A stretch of DNA of 64,000 bases from Datnioides undecimradiatus (Eukaryota; Chordata; Actinopteri; Lobotiformes; Datnioididae): contig WARS01000026.1 in assembly GCA_008933995.1 (NCBI GenBank), positions 5,966,501-6,030,500 on the forward strand, given 5' to 3'. The notes below the pieces were generated by a model. That model was not told the DNA's origin and did not search any database. It saw only the letters and a program-made list of their open reading frames with translations. Made by a program: the position numbers and the translations under genes. This document shows positions 1 to 10,325 of this stretch, in pieces; positions within the stretch are counted from its first letter, which is position 1, and each line of letters starts with the position of its first letter.

Positions 1-184
1 ACTGTAAATGATGTGAGAGAAGAGGAGAGTTTGTGTTGGAGGGATGATTGGTGTCTGTTAGGACTCTGTGGGAAGGAATCTGAAGAACCACCATAGTTGG
101 GCTATTAGTACGCAGCGGGATAAACCTTAAGCTCTAAGTCTGTCTGCGGCAACTTTCAAAATCAAACAGAAAACATTACTATAC

Positions 185-200
185 AGTACAGTACTGTACT
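185..200. repeat. 16-bp perfect palindrome
   Basis: AGTACAGTACTGTACT equals its own reverse complement. It sits in a short run of CAGTA-type repeats (about 183-203), so slippage is the simplest origin. No function is assigned. Confidence 0.8.
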
Positions 201-530
201 CAGTGCTATTATGTTCTGTTGATTTGGGCATCTGCATTTAGCTTTGGATTAAAAAATCTTAATTTCTCTGAAACCCTTTTTTTTGACTATCTACAACATA
301 TTTTCTCATCTGGCCTGCTTACAATAAATCGAGATGGTTTACTGAATTTTTGTCAATTACAAAAGTAAAAATATGGACATTTTGCTCTTTTTATTTTTGA
401 ATTCACAAGTTTAGAAAGTTAAAATCATTGTAATAACTGTCCAAAAGCATGGACCTGGCTTTACATTGCATTTTGTCATGTGGAGCTCCTCTCAAGGTGC
501 GGTCAGACTTGATTTTGCTGTAGATTGCCA

Positions 531-569
531 CACTCAACAACAGCTCAGTAGCTCAGTTGTTGTTGAGTG
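531..569. repeat. Short hairpin, 12-bp perfect arms
   Basis: CACTCAACAACA (531-542) is matched by TGTTGTTGAGTG (558-569) around a 15-base loop that itself repeats GCTCAGTA/GCTCAGT. Such a hairpin could fold in RNA or single-stranded DNA. It is too short for a microRNA precursor, and I see no flanking transcript signal. Confidence 0.8.
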
Positions 570-1207
570 TTAGCTCAGTAGTCATGCAAACCCTGCTCCA
601 GCAGTTAAGGATTGTGATTATACTTTGCTTTCCTGTCTTGCTTTGCTTTTCTCCACATTCTGCATGAGATCTGAATTTGGCATAAAACTGTTTTGTCTCC
701 ATCAGTGGTTACCTTAGTAATGTGTTTTCTCTGTCCATCAAGCAGCACCTCTTCTTCCTATTGATCTGATACACCCTTACACCCCCGATCTACCCACACA
801 GATGCTTTCACTCATGTTCCCTAATGAGACCTCTTCTCAGAAATGTGCATGCATGTACAAACTTTGACTGATTGACATCTTCCTAAATCTACAGTTAGAG
901 ATAGGAAAGCAGATTGGACTCTGCTGGACATTCCCACAGCATGAATTTTGTCATGTCATATCAGGAGAATGTAAAAACATTAAAATAACGGTCTTCTACT
1001 TTGACGAGCCAGTTTCAGCCTCCTACTATCATACATGCTGACCCACTGGCAGAGCTTACTGGGACACTCGATGGAACAGGGCCATCGTTTCACCTGCACT
1101 TAAATGTTTGATATGAAAAAACTTAAGTTGGAAAGGACAGCTTCCACCTCTATCGTACGTAATGGTACATAGGTTTTGGCGACATCAAGAGTACCCAGCA
1201 TAGGTAC

Positions 1208-1522
1208 CTCCACCCAACTTTGACCTCACTGGAGGTCTAATTAACCAGGATGATTGAAAACACCTGTGTGGGTGTGCAGGTGCAGGTCCTTTAGAGGCCC
1301 TACAGGTTCACAGGACACCCACACTTTTTTTTAACTCACCTTTGTCTGATTAGATCTCTCTGGAGGACTGTGTGGGCACATAGTGCCTGACTGACAAATC
1401 CCTGTCTCTTCTGCTGCGCCTTAAGGTGTCGCAGCTTTGTATACCATCATAGCTCCACCCAACATCAACTCAAGCAGAGGTTGATCAGCACACTGACTGG
1501 AAACACCCGTGTGGGTGTGAAC
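1208..1522. repeat. Diverged direct repeat, about 245-bp period
   Basis: The stretch 1208-1278 starts CTCCACCCAAC and ends in ACACCTGTGTGGGTGTG. It is echoed at 1453-1522, which starts CTCCACCCAAC and ends in ACACCCGTGTGGGTGTG. The middles also align loosely (AGGTCTAATTAACCAG against AGGTTGATCAGCAC). This looks like an old local duplication or two copies of an unrecognised repeat. Confidence 0.6.
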
Positions 1523-2119
1523 AGTCTTGATGTGATGTGGCCCCACATGCTTTTTCTTTTTGCATATCCCTTAAGCTCTGGCAGCCTCACAACACCGGAG
1601 GATGCTAACATTTTGTTTTTTTGTTAAAGGAAATCACACCAAAGTTGTTGTAGCACAGCAAATATTCTGTATTTGCTTGAGGCAGCGTGTATAATTCACT
1701 TCAGACCCACCAGGGGAGATATTAAAGAACTCAGTGGCAGAGTTTCATTTTGAGAAGAAAAATACAAAAACACTCATTTGTTTGATACACATTTCACAGT
1801 TTCTTCAGTTTTCTTAACAAAAAGATTTGTATTTGTAGGAAGCCAGTGTCTGCAAACATTGCTGCAGATCTAAAGGAAAGCAGTGGAGAGCATTGTGTAC
1901 ACATTAACTCTATGTTTGTCCTTACACTTTTCCTAGCCACATTTTATTTACACATACAACAAGGGAAATGTTATAATATTTCAAGATTTGTGAGCAACAT
2001 CTTCAACATCTTGGCTGATTTTGCCAACGTAATTTTTGTATCTTGTGTCTTTTGTATCGTTTTTAATCATCTGATGTAATATCTGAAATTTAAATTCCAC
2101 AAGAGCAATTCCTTGATGA

Positions 2120-2480
2120 AAAAATTGAAGAGGCAACTTTTTTCTTAATTAGCAAGGAGGCATTTCCTGATTAATTAGGTGTCCTTGCACTTCTCGTATC
2201 CTTGAAATTACACTTTCTGCACATGGCTGGCATACAACCCAACTGAAGCCCAAATGTCGCTGAGTCAAGGAGAAGTTCACCTTCATTGGTATTTCAGGAT
2301 GATATTTGTTTAGTTAGTAGAATAACAACAGACAACACGTATCGGTAGGGAGAAGCAGACCCCTGTACAACATGCGGAAAAGGAGCTGAAGGTATTAATT
2401 TAGGTTAATTACAATGCAACACAAAAACAAGACACACAATTAGGCTAAATGAGATGTGAGACTCAGGTTGAGTCAGGTGG
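2120..2480. promoter_or_regulatory. Candidate conserved non-coding element
   Basis: A low-repeat stretch carries several TAAT/ATTA cores: GATTAATTAGGTG near 2170, and TATTAATTTAGG with GGTTAATTAC near 2393-2412. This composition is typical of vertebrate developmental enhancers bound by homeodomain proteins. Conservation is not shown here, so it is only a candidate. Confidence 0.18.
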
Positions 2481-2755
2481 GGATCTGTAAAGCAGATGAA
2501 GAAGAAGCGCAAATGTGAATCATCTTCCTTGATGATACATCACACACTTTAAAGCAGCCCACGCAACCCTCAGAGTAGACCAGCAGTATCTACAGTATCT
2601 TGACCCATGTGCAAAGTGGCACCTTTACCAGTCATCACAGAATCATTTCTTTGAGTGTCTGTCTGTCTCAAGCATGCAGACTCCTGTATTGATTCTCACA
2701 GGGAGTGCTGTATGTGCTGGCTGAAGCACACTTCAGTGCAAAGATACTTTAAAAA

Positions 2756-2781
2756 TACACACACACGCGCACACACACACA
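2756..2781. repeat. (CA)n microsatellite, interrupted
   Basis: About 13 CA units interrupted by a CGCGCA step. Confidence 0.9.
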
Positions 2782-3387
2782 AAAGACCACACAGAAAATA
2801 TTGAACGCCCAAGAGGAAGTCCAGTTATTTCTGGGACATCTCTCTTGTAGATGAAAAATAGAAAAATTTCTATTAATCTGAACCAAAATAAGCATAAAAC
2901 ACTCAGTGAGGGATTGAGTGATTTGTGCTTTAATGCAGCCCACAGAGTATTTACAGTGGTGTTCTGCTAGGATTAGTTGTGTGAGAGGATTAGTGAAGCT
3001 GCATTACTGCTGTTTTATTTAACTCACAACAGCAAAAGACTAAAAATAAAAGCCTCTTAACCACATTTAGGCAACATGAGAGGCCAAGCTGGACAGTTAG
3101 ACAAACATGTTTGTGTCCTCTTTAAAGACCTGTGCTGGACAGGGCTGTGCAAATACTGCACACACACAAGCACATGCACACACTTTGTCACACACTTAAC
3201 TTTCGGTACTTAATCTATAATCTAGTAATCTGCTGAAAGTTGCCCTGTGCAGCATATGCTACGCAAGGAAACACTGTGTCATATCTGTTAAGGCGATGAT
3301 GTTAGTGAGAGTGCAGCATATGCAGATACTGGCAGGATCAACTGAGTGGGAAACTCACTGAGAGAGGAGAGGATTAATGCAAAAAGA

Positions 3388-3468
3388 CTGAGAGAGAGAG
3401 AGGAGACAGTGAGAGGGAGATTTGCAGCGGCAGCAAATCTCACTCTCTCACACTGTCTCTCTCTCTTG
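3388..3468. repeat. (GA)n/(CT)n inverted repeat, imperfect hairpin
   Basis: A GA-rich arm (about 3389-3425, ending AGATTTGC) faces a CT-rich arm (3433 on, starting GCAAATCT) around a seven-base loop. Pairing continues with small bulges for about 30 bp because both arms carry ACAGTG/CACTGT plus GA/CT runs. It could extrude as a cruciform, or form a triplex on the mirror-repeat purine tract. Confidence 0.75.
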
Positions 3469-4569
3469 CTCCCTCTCTCTCCCCTGCCACACTCTCTTTC
3501 CTTGCATCAGCATTGATCACAGTACATCAGTAAAGTAAAGAGCACCCCATCCATCAGTGCATGGCTCTGGAGCTGCTGTAAAGAATACTAAAGCTGCTCT
3601 ACACAGTGCACACACCCACAGAAGCATAATCATATATGCATACTGTTTACGCTAATCAACATTAGCACTAACCCGACCAAAACTGAGGCACTGGTAATCC
3701 ACTAAAAAATCCACATTGGGATTGCACACAACATTTACCCAAATAGCAAAATTTTCCCTAATCATATTTTATTGAAGCAATCATGCCGGTGCCAATTTGA
3801 CATTGAGCTGTGTGTTCTGTGTGTGATTTTGGTTCGACTATTGTGCTCATCTTTATTGTGTTTTCAGCACATGTTCAAACAACTGCTGGTTTGTCTACGA
3901 TTAATCCTTTCTATTTTGAGCATTTCTCCTGCATCAGTGGCTATTTGCTAATTTGATGGTCCATTATCTCTGCAGGAACCAAATGGAAATACCTCTGAAT
4001 GTCTGTAAATGACTGTTTTGGAGAATAGAGTATGGCTGCATTTTCCCCTGCCCACATATACAAAGTTCCTATATAGGATAAGTGTGTTCCATTCATTATT
4101 TACATAGCATCAAGCATGCCAGCTCAACTGAGAAAACTGGAAAGAGGCTATTCTACCTAAGATTCAGCCAACAGAAGATAAGCAACACTGGGGTAACACA
4201 AACGCGATGCCAAAGAAGCTATTTGTAAAGAACATTGTTTTGGGGTTATGATATACAATGTAATAGCACTAATCCATCCGAATCACACTTGGGTGCAAAT
4301 ATACACATGGCACAGAAAACAAAAGCTTTGGATGGATTCCCGCCTCTCCTGAAAACCTCTCTCAAATATCTAAATGGTTCAAAAGGTAACATCCAGCCAT
4401 TTGTTTCACTGCCAAACATCTGGTCATTTGTCGAATCTCGTGAGACTGAATCAGAAACTGTCTGCATGGGGAATGAAATGGGAAGGAAATGGGGGCAAAC
4501 GGACCCCAAGGAGGCAGAGCAAAACACTTTGATATGCTTAGAGCATGACTGTTTGCAAATTATACAGTA

Positions 4570-4930
4570 CCATTCAGGGAGTTGTGTTCTTATGCCTCCG
4601 TGCTGGCAGCAGCAGTGGCCAGAAGCTTTATGTTTTTGGTTTGACCACTCATCTGTATGTGAGTTTTTCCATCCCATTTTGGTGAACATGATATCTAAGA
4701 AACAAAACAAGGGAATTCTTACAAATTAGGTCAAAGGTCACCTTCACAGTGCGATCATAATGTTCTGCAATGTTGACATTATTCCACGCCATATCTCAGG
4801 AACAGAATGGCAGCTTGTGACTTCAATTGGATACTTGGACACTAATTTCTGGTGCCCACCATGAAACTGCTGAACACAGAGTTTATTTGCTCTGCTGGGT
4901 TGAAAATGTGTATGATGCATCCATGTTTTA
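4570..4930 (+). repeat. Dispersed teleost repeat (GAACATGATATCT... type)
   Basis: The module TGGTGAACATGATATCTAAG, then ACAAATTAGGTCAAAGGTCA, then a 'clamped' segment ending CCACCATGAAACTGCTGAA, matches a very common fish interspersed repeat that I know only by consensus. The copy is diverged and incomplete. The class of the parent transposon is not clear to me, and it encodes nothing. Confidence 0.55.
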
Positions 4931-4992
4931 GAACCTGTAGCTTCTTATCAGCAACATCCATATTGTAAGCATTGTAATCCACCACCAGACTA

Positions 4993-5268
4993 CCTCTGTG
5001 GCTTAGAAGCAGAGTGGATCGTCCACAAGATTGGTGGTTCTACCCCCGGCTTCCCTTGGCTGCATGTTGAAGTGTGCTGGGGCAAGATACGAAACCCCAA
5101 TTTGCTCTTGATGGCTTTTCCATCGATGTATGGTATGGAGTATGAGTGCTTAGTTTATGTTATGGTCTGTTATTAGTGTGAGAACCAGTGAATGCTGATG
5201 TAGTGTAGAGCCCTTGGTTCAAGACTGAACTGGAAGATAAGAAACAGCTATATAAATGAACATAGTCA
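4993..5268 (+). mobile_element. tRNA-derived SINE, AFC/percomorph-like, full length but diverged
   Basis: The head has a pol III A-box-like TGGCTTAGAAGCAGAGTGG and a B-box-like GGTGGTTCTACCCCC. The body, GCATGTTGAAGTGTGCTGGG followed by GGCAAGATACGAAACCCCAA, and the tail, AAACAGCTATATAAATGAAC, follow the consensus I remember for a family spread through cichlids and other percomorphs. Substitutions throughout both boxes suggest an old, inactive copy. Exact target-site duplications could not be fixed by eye. Confidence 0.7.
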
Positions 5269-5590
5269 TTGGTTTTACTTTATTTAAAGTCATCTTACTG
5301 TCATTGACCCTTGTGATGAGTGTCTGTATTGTCCTTTTTCCTTCACTGTAAAAATAAGTGAAGCATGTTGCTCACTACACATGACATTATGGTGATAACT
5401 TTGATTTTGGCCAAAAATACACTAAAGTCCTTCAAAGTCTTCAGTACGTATACATTACATGAGTCTGGACAGACATGGGTATAAAGTACAACTGGACTGG
5501 CAGACAGAGGCGAACAAAGCAGTAATTCTAGTTAAGTTACTTGGTGAACTATATACCTCTACGGATTGTCTTTGTAAAGAGCTCTCTGTT

Positions 5591-5905
5591 GTGGTTTCTT
5601 CTCACAGTCCACATTCATGGAGATTAGGTGGATTTTAATATAAAATTGCCTGTAGGTGTGAATATGAGTATAAATGAGTGTCATATGTGTTGTTGTTGTG
5701 TAATAGATTGGCTGGTCCAGGGTGTTCTCTGCTTCATGCCCTTCAAACAGATTGTTAAATCCCTTGAGGCAAATTTGTGATATTGGGCTTTATGAATTAA
5801 GTGGACTTAACTCTGACTTGCTCAGAGCAGGATGGGATAGACTCCAGCACCCCACAGCCCTTGGCAGGATAAGCAGGTTAGACAATGAATCAGTAAGATA
5901 AGACA
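5591..5905 (+). repeat. Dispersed teleost repeat interrupted by another repeat fragment
   Basis: The left part (5591-5740: TTTCTTCTCACAGTCC, TAAAATTGCCTGTAGGTGTG, GGCTGGTCCAGGGTGT) and the right part (5827-5905: GGGATAGACTCCAGCACCCC, GGATAAGCAGGTTAGA) are halves of one very common fish repeat. About 80 bp between them (5745-5821) do not belong to it and resemble the tail of a different SINE. Confidence 0.65.
5745..5821 (+). mobile_element. SINE-tail-like fragment nested in the 5.6-kb repeat
   Basis: CCTTGAGGCAAATTTGTGAT, ATTGGGCTTTATGAATTAAG and the run GGACTTAACTCTGACTTG resemble the 3' tail of a fish retroposon whose consensus reads 'TTGTGATATTGGGCTATATAAATAAAATTGA...'. The A-tail is degraded. 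No target-site duplication is clear, so a recombination-made mosaic remains possible. Confidence 0.45.
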
Positions 5906-6135
5906 TCTGAATGGCAACAGCAGGAAACAACAGATATCTCTGTCTATCTGCTCCAAACTAAGTTATCCTCTTCTTCTTTTCCTAGAGTATTACTGTCTTG
6001 CTCAAGTCTGCATGTCCAGCAAAAGCAAGCATAGATATCAGATATTACTCGGGGATTAAGGTTGACATAGCCTATAGTGAAATATCTTTTCCATCAGGAG
6101 GTTATTTACTTCTAAAAAAAAAAGCATTTAGATAG

Positions 6136-6440
6136 TAGAGTTGGACAGATCAATCAGGTTGATATACTGATATTATTTTATTGGATTTACTTTTGTTTTA
6201 GCATCAGGTCAGCTGCCAGGTAACAAGAAATTGCAATACAGAAATGTTAAAGTGGGTTTGAGGCGATTTAGAAACAGTGTCTCCATTAAGTAATTTGTTA
6301 GAGTTTGATCAGTTTGTTAATGTTAAAAATTTTTCTCCCAAAAAAATTACAAATCATCAGATCTTTAGCAGATTTTCTAAACTCCATAATGTTGATATTG
6401 GTATTGGCCTCAAAAATTGAGTATCAGTCTGACAATAAGG
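6136..6440. repeat. Dispersed repeat, degenerate 'ATATCGG' type
   Basis: The ends TTGGACAGATCAATCAGG/TTGATATACTGATATTAT and GATATTGGTATTGGCCTC/AAAAATTGAGTATCAGTC match, with many substitutions, a fish repeat built around ATATCGG-like steps and GGCCTCAAAAATCCAGTATCGG. The centre (AGGTAACAAGAAATTGC...) fits the same family less well. It is non-coding. Confidence 0.5.
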
Positions 6441-8430
6441 AACATAATGAACAAACTCAAGAAAGCACGACCACATTAAAACCTGCCACATAAACACAAA
6501 ACACGTCGTTATACATTTTATATTAATAATCTTGATAAAAATCATATGTACTTCATTTAGATTATAGTGATCACTTTCACGTCAGGCTGTCTGAGAGAGC
6601 AAATATGAAACAAAGGACTTCTCACTATTATTTTTTTTAGCAGTAATACAAAGTGAAAGTAAAAAGGCAGGCAGCGATTGAGACCTGGCATTCTGTGGGG
6701 AGCGACGATGCAGTAACTTTACAACCATGTCTCATGTATTAATTCAGGAGTATTTAACATGCTGATAAATTATCTCAGTAGTTTGGAGATGATATAACTC
6801 ACAGATTTGCTTAGTGATTTTTTTGTTTTTAGATTTTAGTACAATCTCTTTCTTTGTATTTTTATCTGTGGAGAATAAAATTTTGACCCTGCAGCCAGGA
6901 AGGAACTTGTATTCCTCCCCGGCTGCAGGAGTTGACAACAACGCCAATAAAAGAAGGACAGCTTGCTTCAATGTATGGTTTTCTGTCCGAGGGGTGCGAT
7001 TAACCAACAACCTTCAAGTCCCAAAGTAAGCTCCTCTGGTCATCCTTGACTCTAATAAAAGGAAATGGTATGTATTGGTTATACATATTTCAGAGCATCT
7101 CTCCTCGGTTACCAAGAGCTCACTTGAAAGAGCGATTCCCATCTCAATGTGACTTTCATGTAAAATAAAGCCAACAGAATTGCAGACGGAGAATTGGAAA
7201 TTCAAATGCATGTATCCGTAAGACTGTGTTTCTATGAATACCAAAGGCGAGTATTGTACAAACACATAAGAACAAAACCACTGCGCCACCCACCAGGCAA
7301 ATACTTCTGGAGGACAAATTGGAAATTGAATCATAAACTATAAAGAGCCAAGGTTGAGTTCAGCTGCGGAAGAAAAGAGAGACGAGATGGAGGTGGAGAG
7401 GAGAAAAAAAGAACGGCTGCATTAAATAAAAGTTCACTCTTTCTCTCCTGCCCCTGCAGAAATTCATGCTGTGCTACCTGATTGAAATTTCCTGGTTTAA
7501 TAGCTGTGAAATAAAGTAAAAGTTGGGAAGAGGAGGAAAGAGAGAATATGAAACAGAGGGCAAAAAAGAAGAATGGAGTGGTAGCGTAACAGCAAAGGGA
7601 GACTTGGAAACTGGACCAAAAGATGCATGGATTTAATGGAAAGTGAATTACTTTATGACTTGTAAAAAAAAAAAACTGCAATCGAGGCTAATTAGTCATT
7701 CCTGTTTTAAACATGTCTCCCTGTAGTTCTCTTGCCAAAATGTTAATCCACAGCACTGTTGTTGCTATCCAAAGTTCCACATAGTGGCTTAACCAAAGGC
7801 AGAGAGTCAATAGAGGCTTTAGTTTTGCTTAAGACACCAAACTGATGCACCAGGCTGGGTCTATGCAGGGTTGGCTGGTGAGCTAACAGGTAACGATTAG
7901 CACTAATGAATGCAATGAGAGGGCCCCAATGAGGTAATCTCACCGTGCAGCCAGAGGAAACTTTCCATTTACACCAATTACAGCAAACATGTAGTCAGAC
8001 AGTGACCATAGCACCCAGACAAATACTGTAAATGCTTTTATTGTTCACTCTGAGGGTTAAACGGTCTGTGTGGGTGCTTTGTATGACTCTCTTCCTCTGC
8101 ATCTTCCTCAGGACTTTTCTCAGGTTCTCTGTTGTTGTGTTTGTCAATAAAATGTTCTTGCGGCGTGTTTCTGAGTGAGATTCTTTCTGTGTCATTTGAC
8201 CTACTCATGTCTTTATAGAAATATACATCTCTCAGGACCTCCATAGAGCAATGCACAAGAACTTCTTAAGTGTGTTTTATGTTTTTCCACAGGAGCATTT
8301 TTAACCATACTAGTGATGTTACTCCCAGAGTAGCCAGAATATGTCAGCCTGTTGGTATTATGGTCGGTCCACCATGATGTTTTAAGAAATAGCTCAACCA
8401 TAGAGATTCCTTTGCTTTTCCTCTAGTGGC
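6441..8430. other. Unassigned non-coding sequence
   Basis: Minus-strand frames at 6744-7010, 7014-7334 and 7331-7681 are back to back but in different frames. They lack splice-site logic and have no recognisable domains. Poly-A and poly-T runs lie at 6113-6124 and 7663-7675. The stretch 7080-7270 is listed as a possible conserved element. Confidence 0.5.
7080..7270. promoter_or_regulatory. Candidate conserved non-coding element
   Basis: A repeat-free stretch has an octamer-like ATTCAAATGCATG at about 7199 and compact, complex sequence (CTCGGTTACCAAGAGC, CCAACAGAATTGCAGACGG). A POU/OCT site fits an enhancer, but nothing else proves it. Confidence 0.18.
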
Positions 8431-8830
8431 ACCTTAAATTTAAATTTTTTTGTGAAACAACTCAAGTTGGATTGTACTAACATCTGGGACATTCACATTT
8501 CCTCAGGTATAATTGCAATACGTTTTCCCCCTGAAACATCTTGATATATCTCTACAAATGGATTGCGAGGAATTGAAATTCAGGGTTCCCAGATGATGAA
8601 TCTGTTCAGCTTTGGTGAACTTCTGGCTCTACTGGTGCCACCATTAGCTAAAAATTTTAATCATCTGATGCTTTGGTTCATGGCTAAATACCTGCAAATC
8701 TAGTGACTATCCCATCAGCCTCAGAGATATTTCATGTTATTTGCTGACTAGCAATATTAGCATGCTTATTTACTGAATATGGAAAACATTAGACCTGCTA
8801 AAGCTCTAATGCTGTTGATCATTATTTTTT
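8431..8830 (+). repeat. Dispersed repeat family R1, copy 1 (plus)
   Basis: The phrases GGATTGCGAGGAATTGAAAT, AAATACCTGCAAATCTAGTG, CCCATCAGCCTCAGAGATAT and ACATTAGACCTGCTAAAGC follow a common fish repeat ('ATGGATTGCCATGAAATTT... CATCAGCCTCAGC... ATTATACCTGCTAAAC'). Related copies lie at 15.54 and 38.6 kb in this window. It encodes no protein, and its parent transposon is not known to me. Confidence 0.65.
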
Positions 8831-9837
8831 ATGAAAAATTGTTTTTTGCAGTACAGGATGAACCTAAAACAGTGAAAGGCACACATAAATAGCAAATGCT
8901 GCAGACACATTTACATAGTTAGATATATTCACAGCACATGGCTGGTCCTTGGTAACCCAATCACACCCTCACAGTCCGCTTTTGTTTATCTGTCGACCTG
9001 GTTCTTCAGGCAGAGGCCATGAATCACTCTGCTGGGAGGCAGAGTGCATCTAGCTGTCTGGAATCACCTTTCTACTTTCATAGATATTCATTTTCTGCAC
9101 TTGGTGGAAAATAACAGCTATAAACACACTTCCCCCCTGGTAGAAAGGCCATTTCGGCTGCTTTGTGACCCTCTTGTTCAATATTTCAGCAAACAGACAG
9201 CCTGCTTGACAGACATTAGAAAATGTATTTCTCATCACATCCCTTGAATATGTGATGGAATCATGTCTGAGTAGGAATAAACGCAGAAGATTATCCTGTG
9301 ATAGACTACAAAAGGCCAGGGTGCCTGTAGCCAGTTATCAAATATACTCCTGGCACCTTAATAACTGAATACATCATGGTTAAAACAACACATGCGTTAC
9401 CAAGGACACACTGATTGGCGAAGGTTAGTGTATGCAAATTTAGTTCCTTGGAATTTGTCAACACCAATTGAAGAGGAGAGAGAGAGAGCCACAGGCTATA
9501 TAACACCCATAATGATGAACAAATGGACGGATTATAATTAACAGGTGTCTTGGTGGCTGTAAGGCAATGGAACAAAGATCACAATGTCTTCAATGGGAGC
9601 CAGTATGATTTGCTACGAGCAAAATGGTCATTTTTAAACCTGTCTTGACCTGCATGGACTGAAAACAGCACTGAAATTACCTGAAAATGTACCTGTAAGT
9701 GTGCAACATTGATGCAATATTGATGTTTCAAAAAAACTGAACCATAGTGGCACCAGTGATGTATTCACATCCTTCACTTATTGTAAATTAAAGTCCCAAT
9801 GCAACAATATAAGATACTTTGTTTCAGGTTAATCCCG
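8831..9837. other. Unassigned non-coding sequence
   Basis: Short open frames at 9044-9247 (plus), 9050-9238 and 9306-9575 (minus) show no domain. The stretch 9330-9490 is free of simple repeats and includes a TATGCAAAT octamer at about 9432-9440, a possible enhancer fragment, but evidence is thin. Confidence 0.5.
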
Positions 9838-10325
9838 CTTTTAAAATACTACTTAAAAAGTACATAAATATCATTATCAAAATGCACCCTAACTATCACA
9901 ATTTAAAGTACTCTGACCCCTGTTACTGATATATGTAAAATGCATGACATTATGAATGAATTATGTTTATTAATATTCATTAATAATGTAGCAGCAAGCA
10001 GTATTTTGCCATTGTTGCTGGTCAATGTGGGACTTTTTTTTTAACCACTTTAAACACAATTAGGTAGTGTTTCCCAACCTGGATCCTCCAGGGCATGTGA
10101 AATGATTAATGGTGTCATGCACAAATCATTTGCTTTTCAAGACTTACAGGCCAAAAGAGGAACCATAAAATGCTGTATTGTCTAATCTTATCACATGTGT
10201 TTTGAATATAAATTGGACATAAAGTAACCAGTAACTAGAAAATAAATAGAGTGGAGTGAAATCCAGTGGAGTAGAAATATAATAAATACTCTAGTAAAGT
10301 TCATGTACCTCAAAGTGTTCCTTTC
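9838..10325 (+). repeat. Dispersed teleost repeat 'TACTTAAA...GTGGAGTAGAA', with nested insert
   Basis: Left part: TACTTAAAAAGTACATAAAT, GACCCCTGTTACTGATATAT, GTTGCTGGTCAATGTGGGAC. Right part: CAGTAACTAGAAAATAAATA, CCAGTGGAGTAGAAATATAA, AGTAAAGTTCATGTACCTCA. Together they reproduce, in order, a fish repeat that I recognise as one of the most abundant in percomorph non-coding DNA. About 115 bp in the middle are foreign and listed separately. Confidence 0.7.
10066..10181 (+). repeat. Second repeat nested inside the 9.8-kb repeat
   Basis: TGTTTCCCAACCTGGATCC, ATGTGAAATGATTAATGGTG and TTTTCAAGACTTACAGGCC resemble a fish repeat starting 'TTTCCCAACCTGGGGGTC' with 'GAGATGATTAATGGG'. It splits the host repeat between ACACAATTAGGTAG and TCTAATCTTATCACATG, where the host consensus is continuous. 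This places the host copy earlier in time. Confidence 0.5.

Larger units (their letters stand above)
1..1140. other. Unassigned non-coding sequence
   Basis: No open frame of note, no CpG cluster and no repeat family I recognise. It contains two small inverted repeats that are listed separately. Base composition is AT-rich and unremarkable for fish intergenic or intronic DNA. Confidence 0.5.
1523..4569. other. Unassigned non-coding sequence with one simple repeat and one hairpin
   Basis: No coding exon could be supported. Open frames of 60-77 codons at 1846-2079 and 2749-2943 have no recognisable domain, and the second partly translates a CA array. The stretch 4235-4729 is open on both strands for more than 150 codons, but neither translation resembles a protein family, and its right part merges into a dispersed repeat. 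Confidence 0.5.

Noticed and set aside
4235-4729. 164-codon plus frame, antisense to a 154-codon minus frame
   Set aside because: Both strands are open at once, neither translation resembles a family, and the right part is a dispersed repeat.
4993-5060. Possible tRNA gene
   Set aside because: The A and B boxes are degenerate, the cloverleaf does not close, and the downstream body is that of a SINE.
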